Shown: in pieces, positions 8,280 to 15,176 of the stretch | Numbering within the stretch: the stretch's first letter is position 1 | Layout: every line of letters starts with the position of its first letter | Assembly (NCBI GenBank): GCA_027314025.1 | Contig: DAHVCP010000007.1 | Location: 1-34,540 of the forward strand | Direction: 5' to 3' | Source of the DNA: Acidobacteriota bacterium | GTDB taxonomy: Bacteria > Acidobacteriota > Terriglobia > Terriglobales > SCQP01 | DNA: 34,540 nucleotides | Made by a program: the position numbers and the translations under genes | The notes under the pieces: model-generated | Seen by the model: the letters and a program-made list of their open reading frames with translations, nothing else | What the model was told of the DNA's origin: nothing | The model's database searches: none

Positions 8280-9065
8280 TCACCCTTTCCCTTGGAACTC
8301 AATCCAATACGCGATCACGCCCAGCGCCGCCACCATCAGCAGCGCGATCAAGCCTTCGGCGACCGGGCCCACGTAATCCACCGTATAGCCTCCCGGATGC
8401 GGCGGATGCCGCACGAACCGCGCATAGGTGACGATGGACGCGAGCTCCCGTTGGTTGAACACCGTGGGCGGAAAGGCCGGCATCGGCCCCCGCCCGCTGC
8501 GGATGGCGCCGGCGATGGTGGCGGCGCTCAATCCGGTGAGCGCCGGCGCGTTGTGCTGTGTGAACGCCAGCGCTCCGCCGCGCGCGTCCGTGCGATGGCA
8601 CGGGGCGCAGTTCACCCGGAACAGCACGCCGCCTTCGCTCAGGTTCCCTCCGGTCAGCGCCACCGTCGCCAGCGTGTGGGTCACGTAATCCGCCACCGCC
8701 TGCGTCTGCGCCGCCGTCAGCCGCTGCGCGAACGGCGGCATCATCCCTTTCCCGCTGCGGATCATCGCCAACACCGGCTGGGCATCGTGCGCCGCCTGTA
8801 GGCTGGGCCCAATCTTGCCCTGCCCCTGCGGGCCATGGCATACGGCGCAATTCTCCGCGTACAAGCCCGCCCCGCTCGCCGGATCCGCTTGCCCCCATGC
8901 GGCCCCGGTCCATGCCGCCAGCGCCAGCAGCAACGCCAGGCCGCGGCCGGCTCCCCTCCGCCGCCGGCGGCCGCCGGCCCCCGGCGCTTTGGCGTGCCGC
9001 CGGGCGGCCGGCGCCGCGTTGCCCGCCGCGGGCGGAAACCCCGAACTGCTTACTGTGATTTCCAT
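8280..9065 (-). CDS. qcrC: diheme cytochrome c subunit of bcc complex (QcrC)
   Basis: A 261-residue protein. ATG 9065 is preceded by a purine-rich GGAGGTGGAGGG ribosome site; the frame is open further upstream but overlaps the previous gene. A basic segment (RRRRRGAGR) and hydrophobic stretch (43-58) form an export signal or anchor. Two c-type haem sites follow, CAVCH (73-77) and CAPCH (153-157), with likely Met ligands in GKGMMPPF and GRGPMPAF. The C-terminus has GPVAEGL and a transmembrane helix (about 237-255), as in actinobacterial QcrC. In such complexes the second haem replaces a soluble cytochrome c and passes electrons directly to an oxidase. First gene of qcrC-qcrA-qcrB. Confidence 0.92.
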   Translation of the reverse strand: MEITVSSSGFPPAAGNAAPAARRHAKAPGAGGRRRRRGAGRGLALLLALAAWTGAAWGQADPASGAGLYAENCAVCHGPQGQGKIGPSLQAAHDAQPVLAMIRSGKGMMPPFAQRLTAAQTQAVADYVTHTLATVALTGGNLSEGGVLFRVNCAPCHRTDARGGALAFTQHNAPALTGLSAATIAGAIRSGRGPMPAFPPTVFNQRELASIVTYARFVRHPPHPGGYTVDYVGPVAEGLIALLMVAALGVIAYWIEFQGKG

Positions 9066-9086
9066 CCCACCCTCCACCTCCGCCGA

Positions 9087-9136
9087 GTTGGCTGGCCGCG
9101 GGAGCCGGAGGAAACGGTTGCCCGCCGCCAGCCAAC
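9087..9136 (-). terminator. long stem-loop between the cytochrome-porin gene and qcrC
   Basis: The arms GTTGGCTGGC (9087-9096) and GCCAGCCAAC (9127-9136) are perfectly complementary. After a C-C mismatch the stem continues with GCGGG/CCCGC, giving 15 pairs around an 18-base loop. It lies 9 bases after the cytochrome-porin stop and just before the qcrC ribosome site. No T-tract follows. It could be a partial terminator, an attenuator or an mRNA processing or stability element that sets different levels for the two parts of the operon. Confidence 0.55.
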
Positions 9137-9145
9137 CGGGGAGCT

Positions 9146-10480
9146 TCAGAACAGGAACCAGCCCGCCACGTACACCGTGTCGTTGTCGCCGGCGTTGCGG
9201 CCGAGGCCGTCGTAATTGGTCGTCCCGCCGTTGAATTTCCAATAGCCGGTGTATTGCAGCGTGAAGTTGATGTTTTGCCACGGCCAATAGGCGGCTTGCA
9301 GGATGTACCCGTTGGTTTGCGGGCTCCCGTCGGCGCTGCCGAATATCGCCCCCGGCGCATACAACGTCGCGTCGCTGGTTCCGGAAATCCCGAAGACGCC
9401 GGCGGTCAGCGCATAACGGCTGCCGAAATGATAGGTGGCGTTCAGGCGCTCGCTGTTCAGCGTGTGCCGTGCCAACCCCGCCGCGTCCGCCAGCAGGCTC
9501 GCGTTCAGGTCGCTGCGTTCGTGGATCGCCGTGCCGTAGACCGACAGCTGATCCGGGCCCAGTTGCTGATCCAAGGTGAAATCCGCGGCGAAATCGCGGT
9601 ACGTGTCGCGTGGCCCGGAGATGGCGTTGGGAAAGCTGGTGACGTACATCCCGTATCCGCCCACCTCCAGCAGCGTGTGGGCGCCAAACTGCTGCTGCCA
9701 CGCCAGCCGCGCATACGGCGCCGCGCCGTCTATGTTGATGCCGTACCCGCTGCCGTCCGGCGGCTCGGCTCCGCCCAGGTGCATGGACCGGTACGCGGTG
9801 ACGTCGAAATAGAAGTGGTTGTCGTACATGCCGTAGACGCCCACCCCGGCCACGTCCTGCGCTAAACCGCCATCAATCAGGACGTCGGCGATGGGGCCGG
9901 GCGCGGAATCGGAGGAGATCCACGGAAAACCCCACGCCGGCGTCGAGTTCCACAGATCCTCGACGGTCGGGTTGTTGTTGAAGTCGACGCCGTACACCAG
10001 CGTCTTGCCGTCCAGTTTCGTGTGGTCGGCGAAGCGCAGGTCGGTGTTATCCATGCTGAGGTGATCGTCGGGTCCGGAGTAGGTGACCTGCATGAAGCCG
10101 CCGGAATGGCTCGAGAACGCGCTGGCGAGAAACAGGCTCATCTGCTGCGGAAACTCGACGTTCCCGTTTTGCGTTCCCGGCAGGGCTTTCCGCGTCAGCG
10201 AATCCGAGATCTGGAACATCACCGACAACGGCAAGGAGGCGTTGAGATCCAGGCCCGCCTTGCTGCCCTTCTGCGGCGCCTTGATCTGGCGCATGTTGGC
10301 CAGCGTGTAACCGTTCAGCTTGAACTGCCGGCCGAAGGCGGTCAGCTCCGGCGGCGTGGTGTGACAGGTGCTGCAAGGAAACCCTGTCTGGCGGGAATAG
10401 CTGGGCACTCCCCACGCGCTAAGGCTGAAGAGGAGCAGAAGCGGCAGCATCGAAACGCGGATTCGTGGCCATGAAGTCAT
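9146..10480 (-). CDS. monoheme cytochrome fused to outer-membrane beta-barrel (Cyc2-like)
   Basis: A 444-residue protein from ATG 10480, with GAGGTGA upstream. It has a signal peptide (SMLPLLLLFSLSAWG), then SRQTGFPCSTCHTTPPELTA with one haem site at 36-40, then FGRQFKLNGY. The remaining ~390 residues are alternating aromatic/polar strands with no hydrophobic helix, ending in VAGWFLF with a terminal Phe, the mark of outer-membrane barrels. One N-terminal c-haem followed by a porin is the layout of the Fe(II) oxidase Cyc2, whose N-terminus as I recall carries a similar RQTG-CxxCH-LTxFGRxFKLxGY pattern. Substrate and direction of electron flow are not known; some barrel cytochromes of this look are annotated only as 'cytochrome c'. 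It leads the minus-strand unit ahead of qcrCAB. Confidence 0.7.
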   Translation of the reverse strand: MTSWPRIRVSMLPLLLLFSLSAWGVPSYSRQTGFPCSTCHTTPPELTAFGRQFKLNGYTLANMRQIKAPQKGSKAGLDLNASLPLSVMFQISDSLTRKALPGTQNGNVEFPQQMSLFLASAFSSHSGGFMQVTYSGPDDHLSMDNTDLRFADHTKLDGKTLVYGVDFNNNPTVEDLWNSTPAWGFPWISSDSAPGPIADVLIDGGLAQDVAGVGVYGMYDNHFYFDVTAYRSMHLGGAEPPDGSGYGINIDGAAPYARLAWQQQFGAHTLLEVGGYGMYVTSFPNAISGPRDTYRDFAADFTLDQQLGPDQLSVYGTAIHERSDLNASLLADAAGLARHTLNSERLNATYHFGSRYALTAGVFGISGTSDATLYAPGAIFGSADGSPQTNGYILQAAYWPWQNINFTLQYTGYWKFNGGTTNYDGLGRNAGDNDTVYVAGWFLF

Positions 10481-10497
10481 TGCATTCACCTCGCGGC

Positions 10498-10515
10498 GGC
10501 CCGTTCTCTCGGGCC
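10498..10515 (-). promoter_or_regulatory. 5' leader hairpin of the cytochrome-porin gene
   Basis: GGCCCG and CGGGCC form a perfect 6-bp stem with a 6-base loop just upstream of the ribosome site (GAGGTGA) of the cytochrome-porin gene. It could influence translation or mRNA stability. A TTGAT sequence, the FNR half-site, directly follows on the plus strand at 10516-10520, but no matching second half-site is present. Confidence 0.35.
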
Positions 10516-10597
10516 TTGATCCGACCTTAGCCGCGCCGCCGTTCGCGTTCCGTGACCCCAGCCAACGCTCAGCGTGGCTGCCGTTACGCTGCCCGCC

Positions 10598-10625
10598 GCG
10601 CCGCGTGACCGCCGTCACGCGGCGC
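10598..10625. promoter_or_regulatory. 12-bp inverted repeat, likely operator, in divergent promoter region
   Basis: GCGCCGCGTGAC and GTCACGCGGCGC are perfect reverse complements separated by CGCC. The centre reads GTGA-CCGCCG-TCAC, the GTGA-N6-TCAC arrangement of CRP-type operators. A looser outer pair, GTTAC (10583-10587) and GTAAC (about 10627-10631), flanks it. It lies in the 217-bp gap between the cytochrome-porin gene (minus) and the cupredoxin-cytochrome gene (plus), so one protein could control both. The Crp/Fnr-family protein encoded at 4896-5873 is an obvious candidate; this link is inference. Confidence 0.55.
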
Positions 10626-10697
10626 CGTAACCCGCGTCAACGACAGCTCGCCCCCCGCCATGGCGAGATGAAATCGAGGAATGCTGCGAGGCTTGCT

Positions 10698-11624
10698 ATG
10701 CCACGAATGTTGCGAGGAATTCTGCTGCTGGGTCTGTTCGCCGGAGCGCTGGCGGCCCAGGTTCAGGTCTCTGGACGGGTTTTGATTCCGCCGGAGCGCG
10801 GCCCGCGCCTGCCGGGCGCGTTGCCGCTGCCCGAGAAGCTGCCCGCCGCCGTCTGGCTATTGCCGGCAGCCGTGGAACCTTCCCTGCCCGGCCGTGGGCG
10901 TTCCTATGCGCTCCGCGTCGTCTGGGATAGCTTTCGTCCCCGGGTCTTGGTGGTGCCGGCGGGCGCCCAGGTGGTGTTTGCCAATCAGGGCACCACGCCC
11001 GAGCCCATCGGGCTGTTGCGCCCGCGGGGCCAGCGCTCGTTTCAAACCCATTGCGCCGTTTGCCATGGCGGCAACGGCGAGGCGATTACGCCGGTCGGCT
11101 CCAGCATGCGCCCCAATGCGCTCAACCTGACCTCGCCGGGACTCCAGCGCTGGAGCGAACGGCACATGGCGCGGGTCGTCTGGCGCGGCATTCCCGGCAG
11201 CGGCATGCCCCAGTGGCAGCGCGTGCTGAGCTATTCGCAGTTGCGCCGCATCGTGCATTACGTCAAGCAGCTTCCCGCGTTGGACACCGGCGGCGAGCTG
11301 CCCCCGCCCAGCGCGACGGCGCGAAAGGCCCAGGGCTGGATCTCCCAACAGTTGGGCCTGCTGCAACCGGGAGCCTCGTTGGTGCGCCGATTCTCCAATC
11401 AGGGCATGTATCCCGTGCGCATCGCCGGCCAGCCCACGGCGGTGGCCTACATTCTGGTCGTGCCCAGCCCTTACACAGTGGTCACGGGTCCGCGCGGCAA
11501 CTATCGCCTGCCGCCGGCGCTGCCGGGACGGTATGAGCTGGTGGTCTGGCACCCCGGCAGCCCGGTCCAAACCCGCGTCGTCAACCTGCGTTCCAATATG
11601 CGGATCAATCTGCGCGTGCCATGA
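10698..11624 (+). CDS. cytochrome c inserted in a cupredoxin-like domain
   Basis: A 308-residue secreted protein. ATG 10698 is preceded by GAGG at a good distance and gives a clean signal peptide (MPRMLRGILLLGLFAGALAAQ); in-frame ATGs at 10668 and 10707 are alternatives. Residues 22-107 look like the first half of the cupredoxin-like domain of 'methylamine utilization' proteins (VSGRVLIP, VVPAGAQVVFANQG). A cytochrome c domain follows, with CAVCH at 119-123 and a likely Met ligand at M170 (GSGM). The second half of the first fold then resumes (RRFSNQGMYPVRIAG, YILVVPSPYTVV, LPGRYELVVWHPG). The Cu ligands expected near F-H-N and C-N-I-H-P are absent. It is probably a periplasmic electron carrier, followed 47 bases later by another cytochrome c gene. 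Confidence 0.75.
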   Translation: MPRMLRGILLLGLFAGALAAQVQVSGRVLIPPERGPRLPGALPLPEKLPAAVWLLPAAVEPSLPGRGRSYALRVVWDSFRPRVLVVPAGAQVVFANQGTTPEPIGLLRPRGQRSFQTHCAVCHGGNGEAITPVGSSMRPNALNLTSPGLQRWSERHMARVVWRGIPGSGMPQWQRVLSYSQLRRIVHYVKQLPALDTGGELPPPSATARKAQGWISQQLGLLQPGASLVRRFSNQGMYPVRIAGQPTAVAYILVVPSPYTVVTGPRGNYRLPPALPGRYELVVWHPGSPVQTRVVNLRSNMRINLRVP

Positions 11625-11671
11625 TTTTGGCCGGCCCGGCGGCGGCGCCGGTCCGGGCAAGGAGGACTCCC

Positions 11672-12046
11672 ATGTTGTCTGCCAACCATTCCCCAGGCCA
11701 CTGGCGCACCGCCCTGCTGGCCGTCATTCTGCTGGCATCGGGCAGTGTGGCCGCGTCCAAGCCTTCCGGCGGTGGCCATGGCGGCGCAGGCGCCGCCGCT
11801 GGACGCAAGGTCTACCTGTCCAAGTGCGCCGTCTGCCACAAGACCGACGGCGCCGGGCACAGCTATCTAGGGCCCAAGGCCAATCTGCGCAGCCCCGATG
11901 TCCAGCGCCAAACCGATGCGCAACTGGTCGCGGTCATCAAGAGCGGGAATCCGCCGATGCCGGCCTGGGACGGTGTTTTGACCACGGATCAGATTCAGTC
12001 CGTGGTCCGCTTCATCCGCACCTTCAACGCCATGGCCAAGAAATAG
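11672..12046 (+). CDS. small secreted monoheme cytochrome c
   Basis: A 124-residue protein. ATG 11672 has an excellent AAGGAGGA ribosome site; an ATG at 11621 that overlaps the previous stop (ATGA) is in frame but lacks one. It has a signal peptide (WRTALLAVILLASGSVAAS), a Gly/Ala/His linker, CAVCH at 52-56 and a C-terminal Met ligand in SGNPPMPAW (M96). It is a class I cytochrome c of the short periplasmic type. It lies in the same operon as the cupredoxin-cytochrome gene and is a likely soluble shuttle between the outer-membrane cytochrome and the bcc complex or an oxidase. That partnering is inferred from position only. Confidence 0.88.
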   Translation: MLSANHSPGHWRTALLAVILLASGSVAASKPSGGGHGGAGAAAGRKVYLSKCAVCHKTDGAGHSYLGPKANLRSPDVQRQTDAQLVAVIKSGNPPMPAWDGVLTTDQIQSVVRFIRTFNAMAKK

Positions 12047-12162
12047 GCCCGTCCGCCGCCACGCCGTTCCGCTCGCGTCGGGCCTGATTGCCCTCGGCCG
12101 CGCAGTCCGGCGGCATGCGCCGGCGCCCTGCGCCGAGCTTCTCACCTGCCAATACGCCCCCG

Positions 12163-12236
12163 CCGAAAGGGATCCAAGGGCCGGCTTCCGCGCGGCTCTG
12201 CCGCGGCGCTATAGTGGCCCTAGCCGTCCCTTTCGG
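12163..12236. promoter_or_regulatory. widely spaced inverted repeat upstream of transglutaminase-like gene
   Basis: CCGAAAGGGA (12163-12172) and TCCCTTTCGG (12227-12236) are perfect 10-bp complements 54 bases apart, the second ending 9 bases before the ATG at 12246. A nested hairpin CGCGGC-TCT-GCCGCG lies between them. In RNA the outer pairing would close a structured leader and cover the usual ribosome-site region, suggesting translational control or a looping operator. Confidence 0.4.
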
Positions 12237-12245
12237 AATTCGCGT

Positions 12246-13265
12246 ATGTCCCTATCCTCGCCGCGCCCATATCTTCGCTTCGCTCTTTTCCCAGTCCTGT
12301 TTGCGCTACCGGCCATCCCCGCCGCCGCCCAAGTCCCCCGGCCGGCGCGCACGTTCCGCTTCGACTATCACTCCGTCGTTCACTTCCCGGCGGGCGCCAA
12401 GACCGTCCGCATCTGGATTCCCGTTGCCCAGTCCAATGTTCACCAGCAGGTGAAGATCCTCGCCATCCACTCCTCGGTTCCCTATCGCCTCACCCGCAAT
12501 GCCCGCGGCGACCGCATGCTTTACGCCGAGTTGCGCCATCCCCACGCCCGCTCCGCCACGTTCGACCTCGCCTATCGCGTCCATCGCGTGCTCTACCGCG
12601 CCGGCGATTACCGCCAGCTTCTGCGCTTCAACGCCGATCCGCCCGGCGGTAGCCTGCCGCGCGCCGAGCACGCGTTCTATCTGCGCGCCGATCGCCTGGT
12701 GCCGGTCACCGGCAAACTCCAGCGCCTGGCGGCCCGGGTCGCGCGCGGCGACCACGGCGCGGTGCGGAAGACCCACGCCATCTATCTCTACATCTTCCAC
12801 ACCCTGCGCTACAGCAAAGTCGGCGCCGGATGGGGCCACGGCGACGCCATGTGGGCCTGCGACCACAAGCGCGGCAACTGCACCGATTTCCATTCCCTGT
12901 TCATGTCCATGACCCGCTCCCAGGGCATTCCCTCCCGCTTCGTCATCGGCTTCCCCATTCCCAGGATGCGGCGCTCCGGCGCGGTCGAGGGCTATCACTG
13001 CTGGGCGGAGTTCTATGTTGACGGCGCCGGCTGGGTGCCGGTGGACATCGCCATGGCCTGGCTGCATAAGCGGCGCGCCCATTTCTATTTCGGCGCCGTG
13101 AACGCCAGCCGCGTTCGCTTTTCCGCCGGCCGCGATCTCACCCTCGCCCCGCCCCAATCCGGCGCGCCGGTCAACTATTTCGTCTATCCCTATGTCGAGG
13201 TCAACGGCCAGACGGATCCATCCGTCAGCAACCGGTTCTCCTTCCGCGACCTCGCCGCCAACTGA
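12246..13265 (+). CDS. secreted transglutaminase-like (cysteine protease fold) protein
   Basis: A 339-residue protein with a signal peptide (LRFALFPVLFALPAIPAAAQ). The N-terminal beta-rich half (about 35-150) resembles the domain that precedes many bacterial transglutaminase-like modules. The catalytic triad is visible: C212 in GNCTDFHSLF, H251 in GYHCWAEFYV and D267 in GWVPVDIA. The motif FVIGFPIP just before the His segment also fits. Members of this superfamily act as peptidases, transglutaminases or amidases; the substrate cannot be told. It stands alone between the cytochrome genes and the GH16 gene, with a hairpin after the stop. Confidence 0.9.
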   Translation: MSLSSPRPYLRFALFPVLFALPAIPAAAQVPRPARTFRFDYHSVVHFPAGAKTVRIWIPVAQSNVHQQVKILAIHSSVPYRLTRNARGDRMLYAELRHPHARSATFDLAYRVHRVLYRAGDYRQLLRFNADPPGGSLPRAEHAFYLRADRLVPVTGKLQRLAARVARGDHGAVRKTHAIYLYIFHTLRYSKVGAGWGHGDAMWACDHKRGNCTDFHSLFMSMTRSQGIPSRFVIGFPIPRMRRSGAVEGYHCWAEFYVDGAGWVPVDIAMAWLHKRRAHFYFGAVNASRVRFSAGRDLTLAPPQSGAPVNYFVYPYVEVNGQTDPSVSNRFSFRDLAAN

Positions 13266-13274
13266 GCTGGAGCA

Positions 13275-13294
13275 CCGCCGCCCGTCCGCGGCGG
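13275..13294 (+). terminator. GC-rich hairpin after transglutaminase-like gene
   Basis: CCGCCGC and GCGGCGG form a perfect 7-bp stem with a 6-base loop, starting 9 bases after the stop codon at 13265. No T-tract follows. It is one of several such hairpins placed directly after stop codons in this window, so a terminator or 3'-end stabilising role is likely. Confidence 0.45.
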
Positions 13295-13431
13295 CGCATC
13301 CCCGGCGGAGGCTCGGATTTTGCGCCCGCGGCGCACCCCCCGGCGGCGCCCCGGACACCGAGAACCCAGCCCGCATCGCGCCCGCGCCGTGCGCCTGCCG
13401 CGGAAGCGCCGGGCAAGTGGCCGGTGCTACA

Positions 13432-14856
13432 ATGCTGTCGCCGCCCCGGAGCCTGCCCGTGACCTGGCCTTCCGCCCCGAAATTCCGCCTCCGCCTGTTT
13501 GCCCTCGTCCTGCTGTTGGCATTCTCCGCTCTGCCCCTCGCCGCGCAAACCTGGAATTTGGTTTGGTCCAGCGAATTCAACGGCCCCGCCGGCGCCGCGC
13601 CCAACGCCGCCAAATGGGCCTATGAAACCGGCAACAACAACGGCTGGGGCAATCAGGAGCAGGAATACTACTGCCCGCCGAGCGACAACACCGCTCCCTG
13701 TAGCACTGCGGATCCCAACATCTACCTCGACGGCAGCGGCCATCTGGTCATCCAGGCGATGCATACCGCCAGCGGCGTGTGGACCTCGGGGCGCATGAAG
13801 ACGCAGGGGCTGTTCACCACGCAATACGGCCGCATCGAAGCCCGCATGCAACTTCCCACCGGCCCCGGCTTATGGCCGGCGTTTTGGATGCTGGGCGCCG
13901 ACATCACCACCGCGGGTTGGCCCGCCTGTGGCGAACTGGACATCATGGAGAACGTCCCGCCGCTGGGGCCCGGCGTCGTCCAAGCCAGCGTCCACGCGCC
14001 CAATTTCAATACCGGCAATCCCTACAACCTGCCCACGGGCGAAACCGTCAGCAACGGCTTCCACGTTTATGGTGTCATCTGGTCGCCCAATCTCATCCAG
14101 TACTACGTGGACAGCCCCGCCAACGTCTTCGCCACCGTGACGCCGTCGGCCACGGGCGGGTGGCCTTTCAATGCCTCCTCCGCCAGCCCCAATCCCTTTT
14201 TTCTGCTGCTCAATCTCGCCGTGGGCGGCTCTTGGCCCGGCGCACCCAACGCCTCCACGCCTTCCCCAGCCGCCATGTTGGTGGATTACGTGCGCGTCTA
14301 CGCGCCGTCGCCGGTTCCCGCTCCGGCGATCTCCGGGGCGGGCTTCAGCGTTTCCGCCGGCGCCTCCGGCTCCACAACGCTGACGCTTACCGGCCAAAGC
14401 GCCACCACCGGCAAGGTCGCGTTGGCTTGCGCCAACGCCCCCGCCGGCGCCACCTGCTCCATCGCCCCCAACGTCGTGGACTTCAGCACCGCTTCCACCG
14501 CCACCGCCACGCTCTCCCTAGCCACGACCGCCAACTCCAGCCTGCCCCCGCTGGGCGGTTCCCGCGGCGCGCCACGCGCCTGGGCCGAACTGCTAGCCTG
14601 TGCCTTGGCCGTCGCCTTGGCTCTTGGGATTTTCCGCGCCCGTGCTACCTGCCGCCGGCCGCCGCCCTGGGCTGTCGCCGCGGCGTTGCTCGCCCTGGCG
14701 TTGACGCTCGCCAGTTGCGGCGGCAGCGCGTCGCCGGTGCCCGCGACGCCCGCACCATCCGGCGGCACGCCCGCCGGCAACTATAGCCTCACCGTCACGG
14801 CCTATACCGTCAGCGGCGCCACCAGCACCGCCTCTATTTCCGCTACCGTGAATTGA
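13432..14856 (+). CDS. GH16 family endo-beta-glucanase with Ig-like and membrane C-terminus
   Basis: A 474-residue protein starting at ATG 13432 with a signal peptide (LFALVLLLAFSALPLAAQ). The GH16 jelly-roll covers about 40-292, with the catalytic signature GELDIMEN (E168 nucleophile, D170, E173 acid/base), FWMLGADI before it and LNLAVGGSWPG after it. This predicts hydrolysis of laminarin, lichenan or related beta-glucans outside the cell. Residues 300-368 form an Ig-like domain (LACANAPAGATCSIAP). Two hydrophobic segments follow (about 385-402 and 412-428), with a lipobox-like LASCGG, then the beginning of another Ig-like strand region (NYSLTVTAYTVSGATSTASISATVN). I recall this odd C-terminal layout as common in Acidobacteriota secreted proteins; its purpose is unclear. 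Confidence 0.9.
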   Translation: MLSPPRSLPVTWPSAPKFRLRLFALVLLLAFSALPLAAQTWNLVWSSEFNGPAGAAPNAAKWAYETGNNNGWGNQEQEYYCPPSDNTAPCSTADPNIYLDGSGHLVIQAMHTASGVWTSGRMKTQGLFTTQYGRIEARMQLPTGPGLWPAFWMLGADITTAGWPACGELDIMENVPPLGPGVVQASVHAPNFNTGNPYNLPTGETVSNGFHVYGVIWSPNLIQYYVDSPANVFATVTPSATGGWPFNASSASPNPFFLLLNLAVGGSWPGAPNASTPSPAAMLVDYVRVYAPSPVPAPAISGAGFSVSAGASGSTTLTLTGQSATTGKVALACANAPAGATCSIAPNVVDFSTASTATATLSLATTANSSLPPLGGSRGAPRAWAELLACALAVALALGIFRARATCRRPPPWAVAAALLALALTLASCGGSASPVPATPAPSGGTPAGNYSLTVTAYTVSGATSTASISATVN

Positions 14857-14864
14857 TCATGGAT

Positions 14865-14889
14865 CGGCGCGGGGCCCAGTCCCGCGCCG
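14865..14889 (+). terminator. GC-rich hairpin after GH16 gene
   Basis: CGGCGCGGG and CCCGCGCCG form a perfect 9-bp stem around a 7-base loop, beginning 8 bases after the GH16 stop. There is no T-tract. The sequence GGATCGGCGCGGGG is also the start of the dispersed GC-rich repeat seen at 16398 and 29888, so this terminator-like hairpin may be a repeat copy. Confidence 0.5.
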
Positions 14890-15176
14890 GCGGGCGCCCC
14901 GCTGAAAACGGCGCGGCGCCGCGCGCCGCTTAAACTGGCGCGGCGCGCCGCTTACGCGCCCGGCTAGGCCCGAACGTTAAATCGGTAACCGCCTCGACTC
15001 GTGCCTGGCCGTTCCACCAGGCGCCGATCCCGCCCCGCCTCGGCTAAACTGGAGGCAGTTTGTCCCCGGGGGATCGCCGGGAATCGCCGTCGGGCCTTCG
15101 CGGATGCCGCGGGCGAATCCAGGTCATGGGACCGCAATGGGGCTCCTTCCCGGTTTTCCGTTCGCTGGAGGTCAGC
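14890..15176. other. GC-rich intergenic region before secreted hypothetical gene
   Basis: It contains further low-complexity GGCGCGGCGCCGCG-type sequence up to about 14970, including CCGCTTACGCGCCCGGCTAGG, which resembles 31525-31545. Beyond that, towards 15176, nothing was recognised except the ribosome site GGAGG for the following gene. Confidence 0.5.

Noticed and set aside
12306-13613. 435-codon minus-strand ORF opposite the transglutaminase-like and GH16 genes
   Set aside because: It covers two real genes on the other strand and encodes only low-complexity Gly/Ala/Arg sequence.
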